DNA of 64,000 bases from Acanthaster planci. Taxonomy: Eukaryota; Echinodermata; Asteroidea; Valvatida; Acanthasteridae. A program made the translations under genes and the position numbers. Position 1 is the stretch's first letter. Each line of letters starts with the position of its first letter. The stretch spans positions 916,484 through 980,483 of the forward strand of contig NW_019091438.1 of assembly GCF_001949145.1 (NCBI RefSeq). The letters are read 5' to 3'. Of the stretch, positions 46,746-59,900 are shown one piece after another. Under the pieces are notes generated by a model. It ran no database searches and was not told where the DNA came from. It saw nothing but the letters and a program-made list of their open reading frames with translations.

Positions 46746-47214
46746 AACTCGTGAATGTTCTGTCTAAGGTGGTACACATGCCATTGCCACTGAAGTTTCC
46801 CACTGAGGAGACAGTGTGGACTTGCACAACGAATAGAACAACTGAAATTGGCATTGTATAATGCCAAACTTTATAAAGCTTTATTAAGCTAACTTTATAA
46901 AGATATTTATAAACGGATTGTCTAAAAGATATTTATCAACGGATTTATAAATTTAGACCTAGAATTTTTCTGTGAGAAATTTAGAAGAGCCAAAGTACCA
47001 TCTTCGATTGAACATTTTTAGGAAATCCCCGTAATGCACTTCCCCTACTGTGCCGATATTTTCGAGTTGTTCAGCTAAAATCTCACACACGCTTTGACAT
47101 TATGACACACCTTTGTTGCGTTAAGCGGAGTCTTATTCATCACAACCGAAGGATCGATGATTTCGTACCCAAGTCGTGTCTCTAATACACCATATTTCCT
47201 TTCATCATCTGCAG

Positions 47215-47342
47215 GGTGGGACGATATCGATTACAATTTTCTGATTGGTGGTCACGAGAGGGTGGACATAGGGTGTGGCTAGGACACAATAGGGGCACAC
47301 GCTGGTTCCACTTTCTTCAACCACAAAGGCGCCTTTCCATAG
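47215..47342 (+). pseudogene. PGRP second-exon relic sharing the TAG of the other pseudogene
   Basis: Follows an intact acceptor (tcatcatctgcag) and reads W-D-D-I-D-Y-N-F-L-I-G-G-H-E-R-V-D-I-G then TAG at 47280-47282, the same Trp-to-stop change as at 37761. It ends with a second TAG before GTACGT. About 400 bp on the left (46855-47150) match 37440-37690. No first exon or last exon is found in this copy. The shared stop shows the gene was dead before it was duplicated. Confidence 0.8.
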
Positions 47343-48859
47343 GTACGTTTTTGGGTGTGTGCGTATGTACACGATGTGTCCATGCGTTTCACTCCCACGG
47401 ACACCACAAGCACACACATCTGCATAGCATAGCACACGTGTGCATTGGGTTTGGCCGTCAAAATCACTCTCATAGCAGTTTTGACGGATAGGCAACGCAT
47501 GGCGCAAGTGTTGACGCGAAGAGTACGTGAACAGCGCGGTAAATTACCACTCAACATTGCGAGTATACATCTCCTAACCCTTGTCATCGTGTAAGACAGT
47601 TTTCAAGAGCTGTCGTCAGACAGCCATTGATTTCGGCTGTGTTTTTTTAAACCGAGAATTGTATGCATGCAATTCATACTAAAGCCGTTATTATTAATTG
47701 AAGCTGAATAAAATTTACGCACGCGTCCCCTCCTCTGAGAGCGAGCAAGATTCTATAAATTTGCAGGAATGGAACGAATTATCGCCTTCTTTTCCGCTGG
47801 GAGAAAAGGGGATACAGCATCGTCACCATGTTTTCATTTAAGACGTCGATTAAGGCCCGGTCACGACCACGCAAAACAGCACAAATAGCCTAACAGTGCA
47901 AACGAAAGCATGAAAGAAGACCACTTCAATTGAGGAAAATCGAAAGCCCGGATCTTGCAATTTATACACATGGAGTCTATGGCCTTGCCCCACCCAGTGC
48001 AAACTGTGTCACCCTCCCTTACCTAACCCAACTCCACCGCCGCCCCGGCCCATGAGTTTTAGTTTCTAGTGTCCAGGAAATGTTGAGATTAAAGAGTAAG
48101 CATGCACGAACACTTAAATTACATTTTCTTACAAACTCCTGTCGAAATTAGGTGTGCATGCCATCGAGGGTTAGTTCGCCAGTGTCGTTGGCTAATGGGT
48201 GGAGAACAAGACATTGCCTCGGAAAAATCACAGAACTGGGTAAATAATGAGCCCTGTTTGTAGACTCAGATCCCCATTCTGAATTCACAATTTTAAGACC
48301 GTGAATAATGTGCACTGACAATTAATGAATTTCCTGTCCATTCCTTTCTGACACAACCAAGCAACACGAACATAATTGGACGTTTTAGACATGAACTTTA
48401 ATCCCTATTCCAAAGAAACCTGTAACTTGTCATTTTATGATTTCTCGCATTTTAATCGCCACTTTTATCGACTTTTGATTGTCAGTCTTCCATGTACATG
48501 GATTTTACTTGCTAGAATTTTCAGGGCCATCAGTGAAGGCGTCTCATAATCTTCAACGTTGTCATCAATGACCGTTTTTCTCAAAGGCTTTTGAATTCAA
48601 GCTAATGGTACACTTTTCTAATGGCCGGCCTAACTTAAGCTGAAGACAAAACTGGCTGTAATGACAAGCGCCCTCTTGTGACCATGGAGAAAGTAACCCA
48701 AGGAAAGGGTTGTTGCGTGGTTTACGTTAACGCCAACTGCCATTTCTGGCTCTAACAACAAAAAATCCTGTCAGTCTCGTCATGCGTCGTCATCGTATAT
48801 GATAACCAAAATCTGGTAACACAGGTAATCAAGTGGATTAACGATTGCCGTGAGAATAT
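47343..48859. other. Intergenic DNA with pieces of the 38-42 kb block
   Basis: 47440-47515 matches 38202-38265. 48055-48365 matches 38305-38575 and then diverges exactly where the last PGRP exon would start (after aagcaac). 48665-48730 matches 39985-40046. No gene seen. Confidence 0.6.
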
Positions 48860-50006
48860 TCCAGAAGGCACAGCCATACAGGATTAGGCAGGTCGCAATT
48901 TCCCTGTTCATTAATTGTCACGCGATTCCTTCCAGCAGATGGCAAGTACGTGGACTGAAACGCAAATACAAATGTGGTTACTGATTTTGGCCGTTGCAAA
49001 CCCAATTTTGATTTTATTAAAAGGGATTAGATTTACTCTTGAGTATATCCTCGCATAACAGTGATTCTCAAAGAAAACGTTGATTGCCAAAGAATGTTTA
49101 TTTTTGTGAAATCTCAACTGGAAATTTATTTACTTGCTGTCGAGCGGCTGCTTGTGTATGGACGTATCGAACAAACAGGTCTAGGCGGAAACCAACAAAG
49201 CTAAGATCGGTGAAAATGAATTTTCTTAGACTCACGTTTTGTGCATCTTTATACCCTTCTTTGATACATGAAAATTGTTTGAAATCCTTTTGGGCCGGGT
49301 TAAGCGTATCAAAATGTGCGCTTGTTTTGAAACACTAAACACTATCCTAAGCTTTACGGGATAAGTGAGGGCGCTGATACTGTTACTTTAATCAGGGAAG
49401 ACAATGTTTTCGTGTTCAAATTTTCAAACCCAAATTTGCTCTTTCAAAAACATTTCTAGGAAAAGATTGCTTGCTCGGTTTTTATGATAACAAAGAATCA
49501 GAAAGTTGCGACAGCTATTAAATTCCAATAATTTTGTGCACCAATCCAATCCGTGCAACATTACGTTTCAGTGCCTGCGATGCAAGACATCAGAATCTTG
49601 CCAACGAGTACATGGAAATTCGCATTGTATAAATACAAAAAAATGCTCCAAAACACAGATGAAAATAACAAACTAAACGGAAAATAAGGTTATTTGAAAC
49701 ATGAAAGCGCTACTGTATTTCCTTGGTCCTTTTAAATAACTCTTTTAAAGTAACTTGTAATTTAAAATGATTTTATGGTAGGAATTATTGCCTTTGTTTA
49801 AATAAGCTCAGTAATTATGCCTAAATGGAATAATGCCTACATGTTTCCAGTATCTAATGCCCTCTTTCAAAAGTAATTAATTTCAAACTTCGATTGAATC
49901 CTCCTGGACTGTTTTACAATTGATATGGGAGATATAAAAGAGGCTTCACGATTGGTATTCACCAATACGTGGCAAGGAGCCGACAAGGAATACATATACA
50001 TTTGAG

Positions 50007-52911
50007 ATGGCTTTCCAAAGTCGCTTGTCCGTAACTGTTTTGTTGTGTCTGTGCGTCGCAAATACATGTACCACATTCACTCTGGTTGGCGTACCCCATC
50101 CGAGATCGCGGTTGCCGAAACTGAGCCTTCTCAAGTTCCGTAAGTATGCGATCGCTCAGTCCTCTGCTCCAAACAGACAGTATTCTGAGCATGTTAGCGG
50201 TGGAGAATTCACCAAAGAATTCTACAACAGTTCTATCATGGGTTTGTCGATTTGAATTTCTCGGATATTAATAACGAAATTTAGTATTGAATAAAGGAAG
50301 CACGTCCGGATCCCAGAAATATTGTTAATAGTTGACACAAATTTTAGCAACTGCAAATCTACCTGCAGATAGACTGGGTAGTCCTACTTTGTGCTCACTC
50401 CATAGGGTTTTCCAATACTGTGAAGGTTCCACAACGTCCGCGAATAGGTGAACGCTTTGAATGTGAAAATGCATGTGGTTTTACGCACCCTAAGTCGAAG
50501 ATCTGACTGGAATTTTACTTCCAGATTTTACGAATTCGGTGCACAACCATGTATACATACAAGACACCACCCACCCATAGGGGCAGATCCAGGTACTTTG
50601 CTTGGGGTGGGGTCGGGAAATATTTGTTCATACGAGGGGGGCATGTAGTTGTCGCCATTGGTGAAGCCATGCAATCTCATTATTTTTGTCCATGTGCTTG
50701 TGGGGTCCTCCAACCTTAGACGTTAGCCCCAACGCCCTCAATTATATGTCAGTGAGTGAAGGTGGGGGTCTGACACTCCCTGCTGGATCCACGCCTGACT
50801 CAACAAACTCCTCTAGGCCTGTCACAACAAACTGGGATTCTGACCAGTCGTTTGAGTTAGCTCAATATTGGCCAATTGGAGTTAGAAGTTTGGCTTGCTT
50901 TCTGCCGATATAGCTCGTTCACTTCAAAACTCGATGTAGATCGTCGATCTTACACCAGAACAATTCTCTTGCACCTCCAGTCAAGCCGTGCGTTGGTCTC
51001 TCCGTCGTCTCCCGGGACGAATGGAACGCTCGATCCCCCTGGGATAGCCCAGTCATGAAAGGACCCAAGCACGTGGTCGTGGTGCGCCACACCGCGACCT
51101 CACCCTGTAACACGTCCCAGAGCTGTGAAGAATTGATGCAAAATATCCAGAATTACCACATGGACAGCAAGGGTGAGAATAAGAATATTAAAACAGGAGA
51201 AAGGGGAAATTCAAAACCTAACCTCAAGGTATTTTTAATTTTAGGATTAATAACACGTAGTAAGGTGATTTTGATTCGGGGAGGTGGATATTGGGACCCT
51301 ACAAGTTTGTATCCCTGGTTGACCGTGAATGATGGGGGTCAGAATTTTTCAAGGCTTTTTTGCATTTTTTTTCAGCCAGAGAGAGTCCTCAGCAGGCTCA
51401 CAAAAGACTTATAATCTCACTCAAATCTTATTTTGCTCAGTATTTCAACATAACGATACATGCATTCCTACGGCTAAACTTATCACAAATTTAACACTGT
51501 CCAGGTTGGAACGACATTGGATACAACTTTGTGATTGGCGGAGACGGCAGGGTCTACGAAGGGCGTGGCTGGGAAACCGTGGTGCCACATACCAGTGAAA
51601 TTTCCTACGATCCCCGTATTGTGGTCATCGCCTTGATTGGGAACTACACAGATAGCCCGGTACGTGAAAGATTTAGCGAACAAATACCAAGCCCTAGCAA
51701 GTAGGTTTTCGTAGCACAATGTTCACGCACGCTGCATCTTAAAGAGCGCTTCTAATGAAAACATGTTTTCTTTGATTTAATCTGTTCAAATAAATATGGA
51801 AGCATCCAAATCGAATGCAGAATCATTTGTCTTCAGAGCTCAACTATAACAAGCTTAAAAAGGCTTCTTTTGTTGTTGTTCATGCCCAAGATGTGAATTC
51901 TGAATGTAGATTGCGTCGTTCTGAGAAAACACAGAAAACGAGGGGAACCCTCGCCCTGTGTTCGTGGTGGATAAATCCCTTGTGCACGCTAAACAATGGC
52001 CAGGTAAATATCAGAGAAAACATGTTTTCCTTAGGGGTGCTTTTTAAAATGGACATTTTGAAAGCGGCAGTTATCTGTTTTACATAAGAGACGTCAAGCA
52101 CTGGTAGGGAACCAAATCTTAATCTTAAACTTAGGCTGTATCCGAATCTGTTGTCTAGAGCTACGTCTAGGTCTTTGCTCCATTTGAAATGTGTGGAGAC
52201 GCGTAGACGATAGACCTAACCGTAGCTCTGGAAGCCCGTTTCGGACACGGCCTTATTAATACTGCAACCGTAACCACGAAACCCCTGAACATGTAAATAT
52301 CAAGCCAAAAATGAACTCGTACGATTAACACCAAACCCCAATCATAAGCCACAAAAACAAACCCTCAAAGTACAAACCATTAACCCTTTAGGCCCGGTAA
52401 CTGGGGTGTTGTTACTGGGTCTAGGTCAAAGCCAAAATCCAAATAATGAGCCACTAAAACCAAAACCATCCAACCAACACCACGAGTCACAGATCAAACC
52501 CGCGAATAAACCACAGACGGAACAGTTACAGCAAACAGTAACTTGAAAATCAAAACCCAGCCGACATCCACAATCACAAACGTCAATGTCTCATTTTTAC
52601 AAATGACGCTGCGCATGCCAGCGGGCGAATCCGGAACATGTTGAATAATTATGCCAATAGGGTGAAAGAAAGAGCGCACAGTTACATTTTCTGCAACCTG
52701 TGTAGCTTGACTCAATTTCAAATTCCTTTCTTACATACAGCGGAGTCTCGGAATGGTGAACGTCTTGAAGCAGTTGTTCACGTGCGGTGTAGAGAAGGCT
52801 CAACTCACCGAAAACTTGGTGATCTGTGGGCAGCGTGACGCCTACTCCGAGCTCGTGGATTGGCCCAACGATCTCGGATGGTGCTCTGTGGTGGACCGGT
52901 CGTTTTTCTGA
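50007..52911 (+). CDS. Secreted PGRP-like protein, predicted non-catalytic
   Basis: Exons 50007-50139, 50981-51172, 51505-51659 and 52741-52911 (TGA), 651 nt, 216 aa. Signal peptide M-A-F-Q-S-R-L-S-V-T-V-L-L-C-L-C-V-A; the leader exon is 39 nt longer than in gene 6. The PGRP domain keeps C48, W59, D-I-G-Y-N-F and G-D-G-R-V-Y-E-G-R-G-W. The first zinc His is replaced by R80 (V-V-R-H-T), the second by Q191 (C-G-Q-R-D), and no C-P-G-D follows (W-P-N-D instead). With all metal ligands gone, hydrolysis is not expected. The open frame, correct phases and polyadenylation signal at 53358 argue for a working non-enzymatic PGRP. Intron 1 holds the MITE also found in gene 6; intron 3 has an extra MITE. 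Confidence 0.85.
50578..50797. mobile_element. caggggcgg-type MITE, copy in gene 7
   Basis: Duplicate of 43794-44007. Ends 'taggggcagatccagg' and complement 'caggcgtggatccagcagg'. Confidence 0.6.
52134..52255. mobile_element. Small MITE present in only one duplicate
   Basis: Ends 'aggctgtatccgaatctg' and, in complement, 'aaggccgtgtccgaaacggg'; inside, 'agagctacg..taggtct' is also mirrored. About 122 bp. The duplicate intron at about 45035-45050 lacks it, so it inserted after the duplication. Confidence 0.7.
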
Positions 52912-53357
52912 GACGGGGGGGGGGGCACCTGCCGGCTCGATGTGGCTTGAGCAGAGCTTCAATGAATAGATGTGGTGTGAACAGATTCCCAAAAACATGT
53001 TCAGAGGGAAACCGCCAAAAGGGCATTCTGGCAGATCTTCCCAGCTCCATCCATTGTCTGATGGGGGGATCACACACAACACTTTCCATATGTATCTGGC
53101 CCAAGTAAAGATGTCAACTAAAATCAAAGCTGAGAATTTGTATCTGTGGTATTCTTGTCTAGAAGTCAATTAAGAGGTGAAGTCAAATATCTGAAAGTTC
53201 TTCGAGGTTTGTTCCCTATTAATTATTTCTTACTAGCGTGCTCTTCTTATAGATATGGTATGAAAGATTATACAACTCACATTTACAGGTGGGGGGCATT
53301 TTAAACGGTATTCTGGAAAAGCTTGGGAGAAAAGGTTAAAGACTCTATGTAACTCTG

Positions 53358-53363
53358 AATAAA
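53358..53363 (+). promoter_or_regulatory. Polyadenylation signal of gene 7
   Basis: AATAAA 447 nt after the stop, in the same context as 46165. On the other strand, TTTATT at about 53415 could serve the convergent replication factor gene, so the two transcripts may nearly meet or overlap. Confidence 0.55.
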
Positions 53364-53544
53364 TGAAATAAAACTTAATTGGACGAAAGCATTCAATAAT
53401 GCTGTGGAACACTGTTTATTTTGATTTCTGTTTGCAATTTGGCCATACAAATATACACGTACAAGAATTTCTCTTTTTCAGTGCCAAAATCAGTACTGAA
53501 ATCATCGTGTACAATAAAAGCAATAATATAAATGACACTGTAGA

Positions 53545-53900
53545 TGCAGGGGTGGCAATATGAATATAGGATGGCCCTTAAGAGTTAGCGGGAAAGTTAA
53601 TGACATGCAAATGTGTGACAAGTTTAAATGTCAAACAAAATGCCAGAAACTGCAGGACTTCCATCACTATGGACAGGATGCAATTCCTGACACTCTTAAC
53701 CCAATGTCAGTTCAGGCAAACCACTCTTGACAACCAGTTTATCATCTCAGAGCACAACCAGACGAGGGCATCCCTTAAACAGTGGAGAGGTACTTAAATA
53801 TATATGTTTCTATCCATAATGTTACAGTGGTCGAGTAGGAAAAAATACTTGAAATGATATTTAGTCTGACCTACATCTGCACAGTATTTCGGGGTTAAAA
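53545..53900. repeat. Duplicated block beside the replication factor gene
   Basis: Partner of 46380-46745. The similarity stops around 53900, about 50 nt before the stop codon of the - strand gene, marking the right edge of the tandem duplication. Confidence 0.55.
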
Positions 53901-53951
53901 AAAGTGAGGAAGTCTCATGAAGTGGATAGTCTGTGCATTCGAAGGCAGGAA

Positions 53952-56900
53952 TCAAGACTCCTCAGTGGGTAACACCCCTTTCTGGCACAGCCTGGCCAGC
54001 AAACCGCTGAGTTGTAGCAGTGAGTTCACTCCCTCTGCAATCCTCAGATGCGTGAAGCCAATCTCCTGAAATGAGATAAGGTGTTGTGAAGGGTGGGTAT
54101 AAAATAGATGATGCATAAGGACAGCACAGCATGGAACATGACAGGACACTTGGGTTCGCCAGGACTTTTTCCCAGGGGGAGCAAGCCTCTCGTTAGCCGC
54201 AACCTGATAAACCATAAACAGAAGGGGGTCGGTACTGAAATGTTTTCAAGCAAGATGCTGGTTCTTCAGGGTGTTTCCTCCCTTTTTTCATTTCTAGTGA
54301 TTTTTCATTCCATTCCCCCCTTCTTCATTTTTCAATTTTTTTTCTGGGGGGGGCCCTTGTGACACCATGTGACAGGTTGCCACATAGTACCACAGTGGCA
54401 CATGACACGGTGTCATTGTGAGAATGGCTGAATCTTTAAAGAACTTCCCTGCCAACCAACGACAGGGATTTATCACGGGGCACAACTACTCGTCAAGTCT
54501 AGAACAGTGGGCACAGGAAGGTCAAAGCATAGGCCGACCTTGATGAACTCCAGCTTAAGGTATTCGGCCATGTCGTACGTCTTGCACACCCGGAACATGT
54601 TGGAGATGATGTCTTCAGGTGCGTAGCCCATGTCCCACATGTGTTCCATCACCTCGTAGGCCTTGTCCACGTCCCCCTCAATGCACCTGGCAAACATGTC
54701 TTTGATGAGGATGGGGTGGGGCTCATCGCAAACCTGCCCAAGAAGGAAAAAGAGACGGGTCTTGGCCAAGTTCATCCTGGGATGGTTTGTCAATCGCACA
54801 CTCATCCAAGTCGCTGTCCAGTTCAAAGTCTGCCTTTGCCCCACCAACTCAAGGGTTAGCCTCCATGATGACCGAGTCCTGCTTGGCTGGGTTAATCTAC
54901 TCCAATCCCCTTGGTTCCGAACCAGTGGTAAATTTTGCTTGGTAACCTACACATGGGTACCAAGCGAAATCGAACAGCGCTTGTCGAATGGCAGATCTGG
55001 TGACTTTTGACTCAATTTGCCAGGTTGGAACACAGTTTAATATTCGGTAATGCAGCACTGGATGCTGAAAAAACATGTTTAAATGGGACAGTCACGTTTG
55101 GCAAATCTTGAGACGAAGTAAAATTTTAATAATGCTTGCACACTACAAACTACACGTAGAACAGGTGGACAACTACCAGTTATTGGATTTACTGCATTTG
55201 GTGAAAGGTCTCTAGAAAAAATGGACTCACTTTGAATACATTCTCGCTGTTGATGACCCCAAACCCAGAATACGTTGACTGCATGTTGTTTATTGCCTGA
55301 AAATGAAAACAAACAGGCTGAATTCATTTGAATTTTAAGCATTTCTTTAATGGAATCACTGTGCTACAACAAACATTGAAAATATATTCTCCTTTCCTCA
55401 GAAATGTCCTAATATTTGTGAAGGAACTGATAACTAACTTTAGATCAGTCGTTAATTCATTTTACGAGTGAAGAAAAGTGACAAAAACCCAAAGCAAAAC
55501 AAAAATTAAGTGACCAACTGTTGTTGTAATTGCATTGTACATTTAGCAGTGCGAATCTCTAAAACGTTTCACATTCAATCCAGTCAGTGAAAATATGTGG
55601 TGCCTGGTTGATACACACATGGTTTATCATGTAACCTGAGCCTAGTTCAAGCCCAGCACCAATTGTCTTTTCTTTATTTTTTCTTAGGTTCATCCTTTTC
55701 TTTATTTGTTTCAAGCAGATCCTATGTTTACTTTCCACAGACGATTTGTTTCTGCTTTTTTGGTACCTTCATAACCCCAGGATTGTTTTAAAGGAGTACT
55801 GTCTAAGATCTGTTCACTGCAGACTGGTCTGGTTCCTTTTTCCACTGTAGCAGATTGGTGCAACAGGAGGAGACAGCAACCCACCGAAGAACCGTGTATA
55901 TAATGTGAAAAAGGTTACCTGTCTCATGTCACCCTGGGCTGTGTAGATGATGGCCTCCAGCCCATCGTCTGTGCATTCCACCCCTTCCTGCTCTCCAATC
56001 TCCATCAGTCGCTGGAGAAGCTGCTTGTCAGTCAGCCGCGAGTACCGCAAAACGGCACAGCGTGACTGGATGGGCTCGATGATCTTGTCCGAGGCGTTGC
56101 AGGCCAGGGCAAAGCGTGTGGTCTTGGAGTAGATCTCCATGGTGCGGCGCAAGGCTTGCTGGGCTCCACTGGTCATACTATCGTCGGATAGATGCACATA
56201 TATCCACAGAACATACAGAAAAAGGGCAGTAACTGTAATAAAATATTGACACTTTTCAAGGCTATCAATAGCTGAAAAGGAAAAAGATTTCTCACAAATA
56301 GCCAGAATTATATGAATCCGGAACTTGGCTTGTTTGTACAAAGAGCTTAAAGCAGGAAAACCTGAATGATTAGGAACTTTTAAACATTCACAATTTTTTT
56401 CCGGTTACAAATCCCCCAAATCCTGAGAAATTTGGTGTCAGTAGTCTTCATTCAGGAATATCCTAATGAGATGAATGCCTAGTATCAGATTAGTGGCAGT
56501 GCAGAACCCAATTAGGACAGCCAGGATAATGAGGATTTTTCAAGGTCCTGTTTTGTTTCTGTTACCGACTTTAAGCTCCAATTTGGCAGATTCGTCCCCC
56601 TTACAGTGAAAACAGTTAAGCTCAGTGCAGCTCCATTTGCTACGATGGAAAGATCTAATCATCCAACGCTAAGGTTTGGAGTAAGTATGTTTAAAATTGT
56701 GCAGGTTTGAAACTGATTCTTGATATTGAAATAAAGCAGTGAGCTCTGACGAAGCTAAGATTTGGAGAACGGCCTGCAGGAAGTAAGATCCGAGTTCAAC
56801 CAACTGGTATATAATACAAGCTAGTCAGCTTAGACTAGTTTATTGTATTTTCTATTCAAAAAGTCACATCGTTCACAAGATATGTCTGTTCATGAACTGT

Positions 56901-59900
56901 AGCCAATAAAACAAAACAGCATTCCTTGAAGCTACCCTCAGGTCTGAAAGAAAGACAGGACAAAGTAGAAATCTCTCAGTGACATTACTTTTAAACATTT
57001 GGTTAATTACATTCATAGCTCTAAACTTCTTTGGGGCAACCTGCTATCACAGACTAAAAAAGATCAGGAAAGTGGAGAGTGCGTGCTTCTTTCTTCAAAG
57101 TTCAGCCCAATTCTGAGCCCTGCAGCCATCTCTCACCTGTCTGCCTCATCCAGAATAATGACCTTGTGGCGACCTTTGGGCAGCGTGACCTTCTTCTGAG
57201 CAAATGTTTTGATCTTGTTCCTGACAACATCAATGCCTCTACAAAATGGAGGAAAAACCATGAGATCCGACTTTAAATTAAAAACCGCACTTGTTACAAT
57301 TTCAAGTATTAGCTGGGGCGGGAGAGTTATATAGCTACCTTGTGCCTTCCATAATTACCTAGTACCCCATGTCATTTTGTGGCACATGTCAAGAACCTCT
57401 GTCAAACAGATTTATGTACTGATTATGTTGCACTTTGTTTACAAGTTCACTTTCCTGTGAAGCTTTCAATCAGACTTCCCCTCCAAGTTTCCATGAGGAA
57501 GCATACATGAATAAAGCACGGCATCATCTGTACACAGGCCTGTTGAGATTTGCAGTATTTTGTCTGGTTTACGTCAAGTTCTGAATTTTCACAAACAATT
57601 ACCCCAAAATAAAAAAAAAATAAATCATAGTTCAAAAAGACAAGTCCTAAAAAGACTTACACTACTTTGTTTTAAAGTTCTCCCTACAAGTTTAATGTAC
57701 TTTTTAGGCCGTGTCCAATTTTGACAACAGACAACGGATTTTTATTTCTCACGAACCTGTCATTGGATGCGTTCATTTCCAGCACTGCATCTTTGTAGTT
57801 AGGACCCAGCAATGCGTGACACAGGCATAGGATACTTGTGGTTTTACCGGTGCCCGGTGGCCCCTGAAAGAAACACAGCCACAGCAAGAAAATCTCCATC
57901 AATCACTTGATTTCAATACTAACTCTCAAAAACAGAACGAGATTGATCGACGGGGGGGTGTCAAATATTTGACTGGATGCTCCCTATACATGCATATATG
58001 GTCTTGCCAGGGACTGCCCTTCATGGAGAAATACCGTCAAGGTCACAAGCTGAATGTATCAGCCGTGATGAGATCACACCAAAAACCGCGCTAAGGGGTG
58101 AAAAATATCCCACAAGAAATCCTGGCCAATGGGCTTGACATGCGCAAGTGCAAAGTGGGAAAAAGTTCCCTATCCGACCAACATGATTCTCAAGATTCAT
58201 AATTCAGCAGTTAATATGACCAACCGAAACTCTTCCTTTGACAATTTCAGTTATTCCCAAGCTCACTGGAGATGCCTTCCAAATAAAAAAAAGGTGAAGT
58301 AGAATTTTTCACCCCACTTTTGGTTGCAAGAACACATACATCGTGGCTGGATCTGGAACTCCCGCCATTTTGAAACCTCAACACTTACAGCTATGATAAC
58401 ATTGGGTACGTTGCCTTCCCTGGAGAAGACTTCCAGCCTGCTTATGGTCTCCTCGTTCCCTACGATGTCAGTCAGCAGAGTTGGTCTGTACTTCTCAACC
58501 CTGACAGAACAAAGACCATGCCGAAGTCATACCATTTTTTTTTATACCAAACCAACTTTTCTAGGAAGACTGTGGTCCCCGTTCACCGGCACATTACGTC
58601 ATTACTGGCACTTTGCTCTGGACAATTCTATTGGGGAGAGTTCTATACACGAACATAACTCATTTTTCTGAACAGTAGTTACAAGCCATCAGGAAGTGAT
58701 AACATGTCCAAAAAAACAAAGTCAGCAGGGAAAAAATATCAAAGTATTTAGAAAACACTTGAAATTTTCAGACCAGCTCATTGGGGCTGTGCACAGGGTG
58801 TCAACTGGTGTCAGTGTAAGGAACTCCTCCCCTTTATTTAAAGGGGAAAAAGGTTTGAGAACAATTGGGTGGACAACTGACGCCTCTAACTCATGATCAT
58901 GTGCAGTGGTCAACTTGGGCACCATCAGTCAGTCTGTACCATCAGTATGCTACATCAATCGTGTAATAAATCATGTGTATCTCCAACTTTACAGTTCCTT
59001 TTTGAAGCAATCTTTCACAACTGTAAATTAGAATGAAAAGACGAATTGTGCAATACAATACTATTTTTTAGGGGATTGTACATGTAAACTGGGGACCCCG
59101 TTCCTATAATAGAAGGGAGAGCTACATTTGAGCTTTTGAATTCACCGTGGTTGGTAACTGTGATATCATGCTCAATAACTGTAGGGTTGATGTTGTCAAA
59201 AAGGGTAGGGTTTAGAGTTTTGAGGGAAATTACAAGGGAAAACTGAGTTTGAACACATGACACATAGTGGATTCCAATTTGCATGGGTAATTATCAGTAA
59301 GTCACATTTTCTCACAATTTACAATTTGAAATTTCAAAAAAAATAGGGTCAATGCAATAAAGAGAGTGTTCCTGGGGGGGGGGTACTTACCAGTTTTGCA
59401 AGATTATTGACACAAAACTGGGGGGTCCCTAAGTAGGCCCCATCTCCCTTTTATCAATCAATCAATCAACATCGCCACTCCACAACTGTGCTCGACAAAT
59501 CTGGGCAACATTCACCTGATGCCAGTAGTATCAAACTATGTCACAGTCAAGTGATGGTCTGATCATCTGATGGTCCCCATCTTGTTTTGCTTAAAAAAAA
59601 AAGCCGGCTAAAATGTTGCATCCTGACTCCACTTTTCTCATGGCCTAGGTATCATCTCAATAAAAGTCAGTCATTATAGAAATGCTGGAAAGACACAAAT
59701 TTTGGACCGAGAAACATTTAGGTTGGCCACTGTTATACAAATTTATATTGCAAAAATTGTGACTACTGCAAGGACTGAGGAGGGTCGATCACATAGTGCA
59801 TCACCCCCCCCCCCGTGTGTTCGTTGCAAGCGTTGAGCTGAGCAAGACATCCATCCAAACAATGTTGTTGGGAAATATTTAGAAAATTCTCTTCTCTCCC

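Noticed and set aside
52597-53169. 190-codon - strand frame, with a similar one at 45378-45884
   Set aside because: Both are antisense to the last exons of PGRP genes 6 and 7 and to their 3' untranslated DNA. The sense reading is explained by the PGRP gene models.
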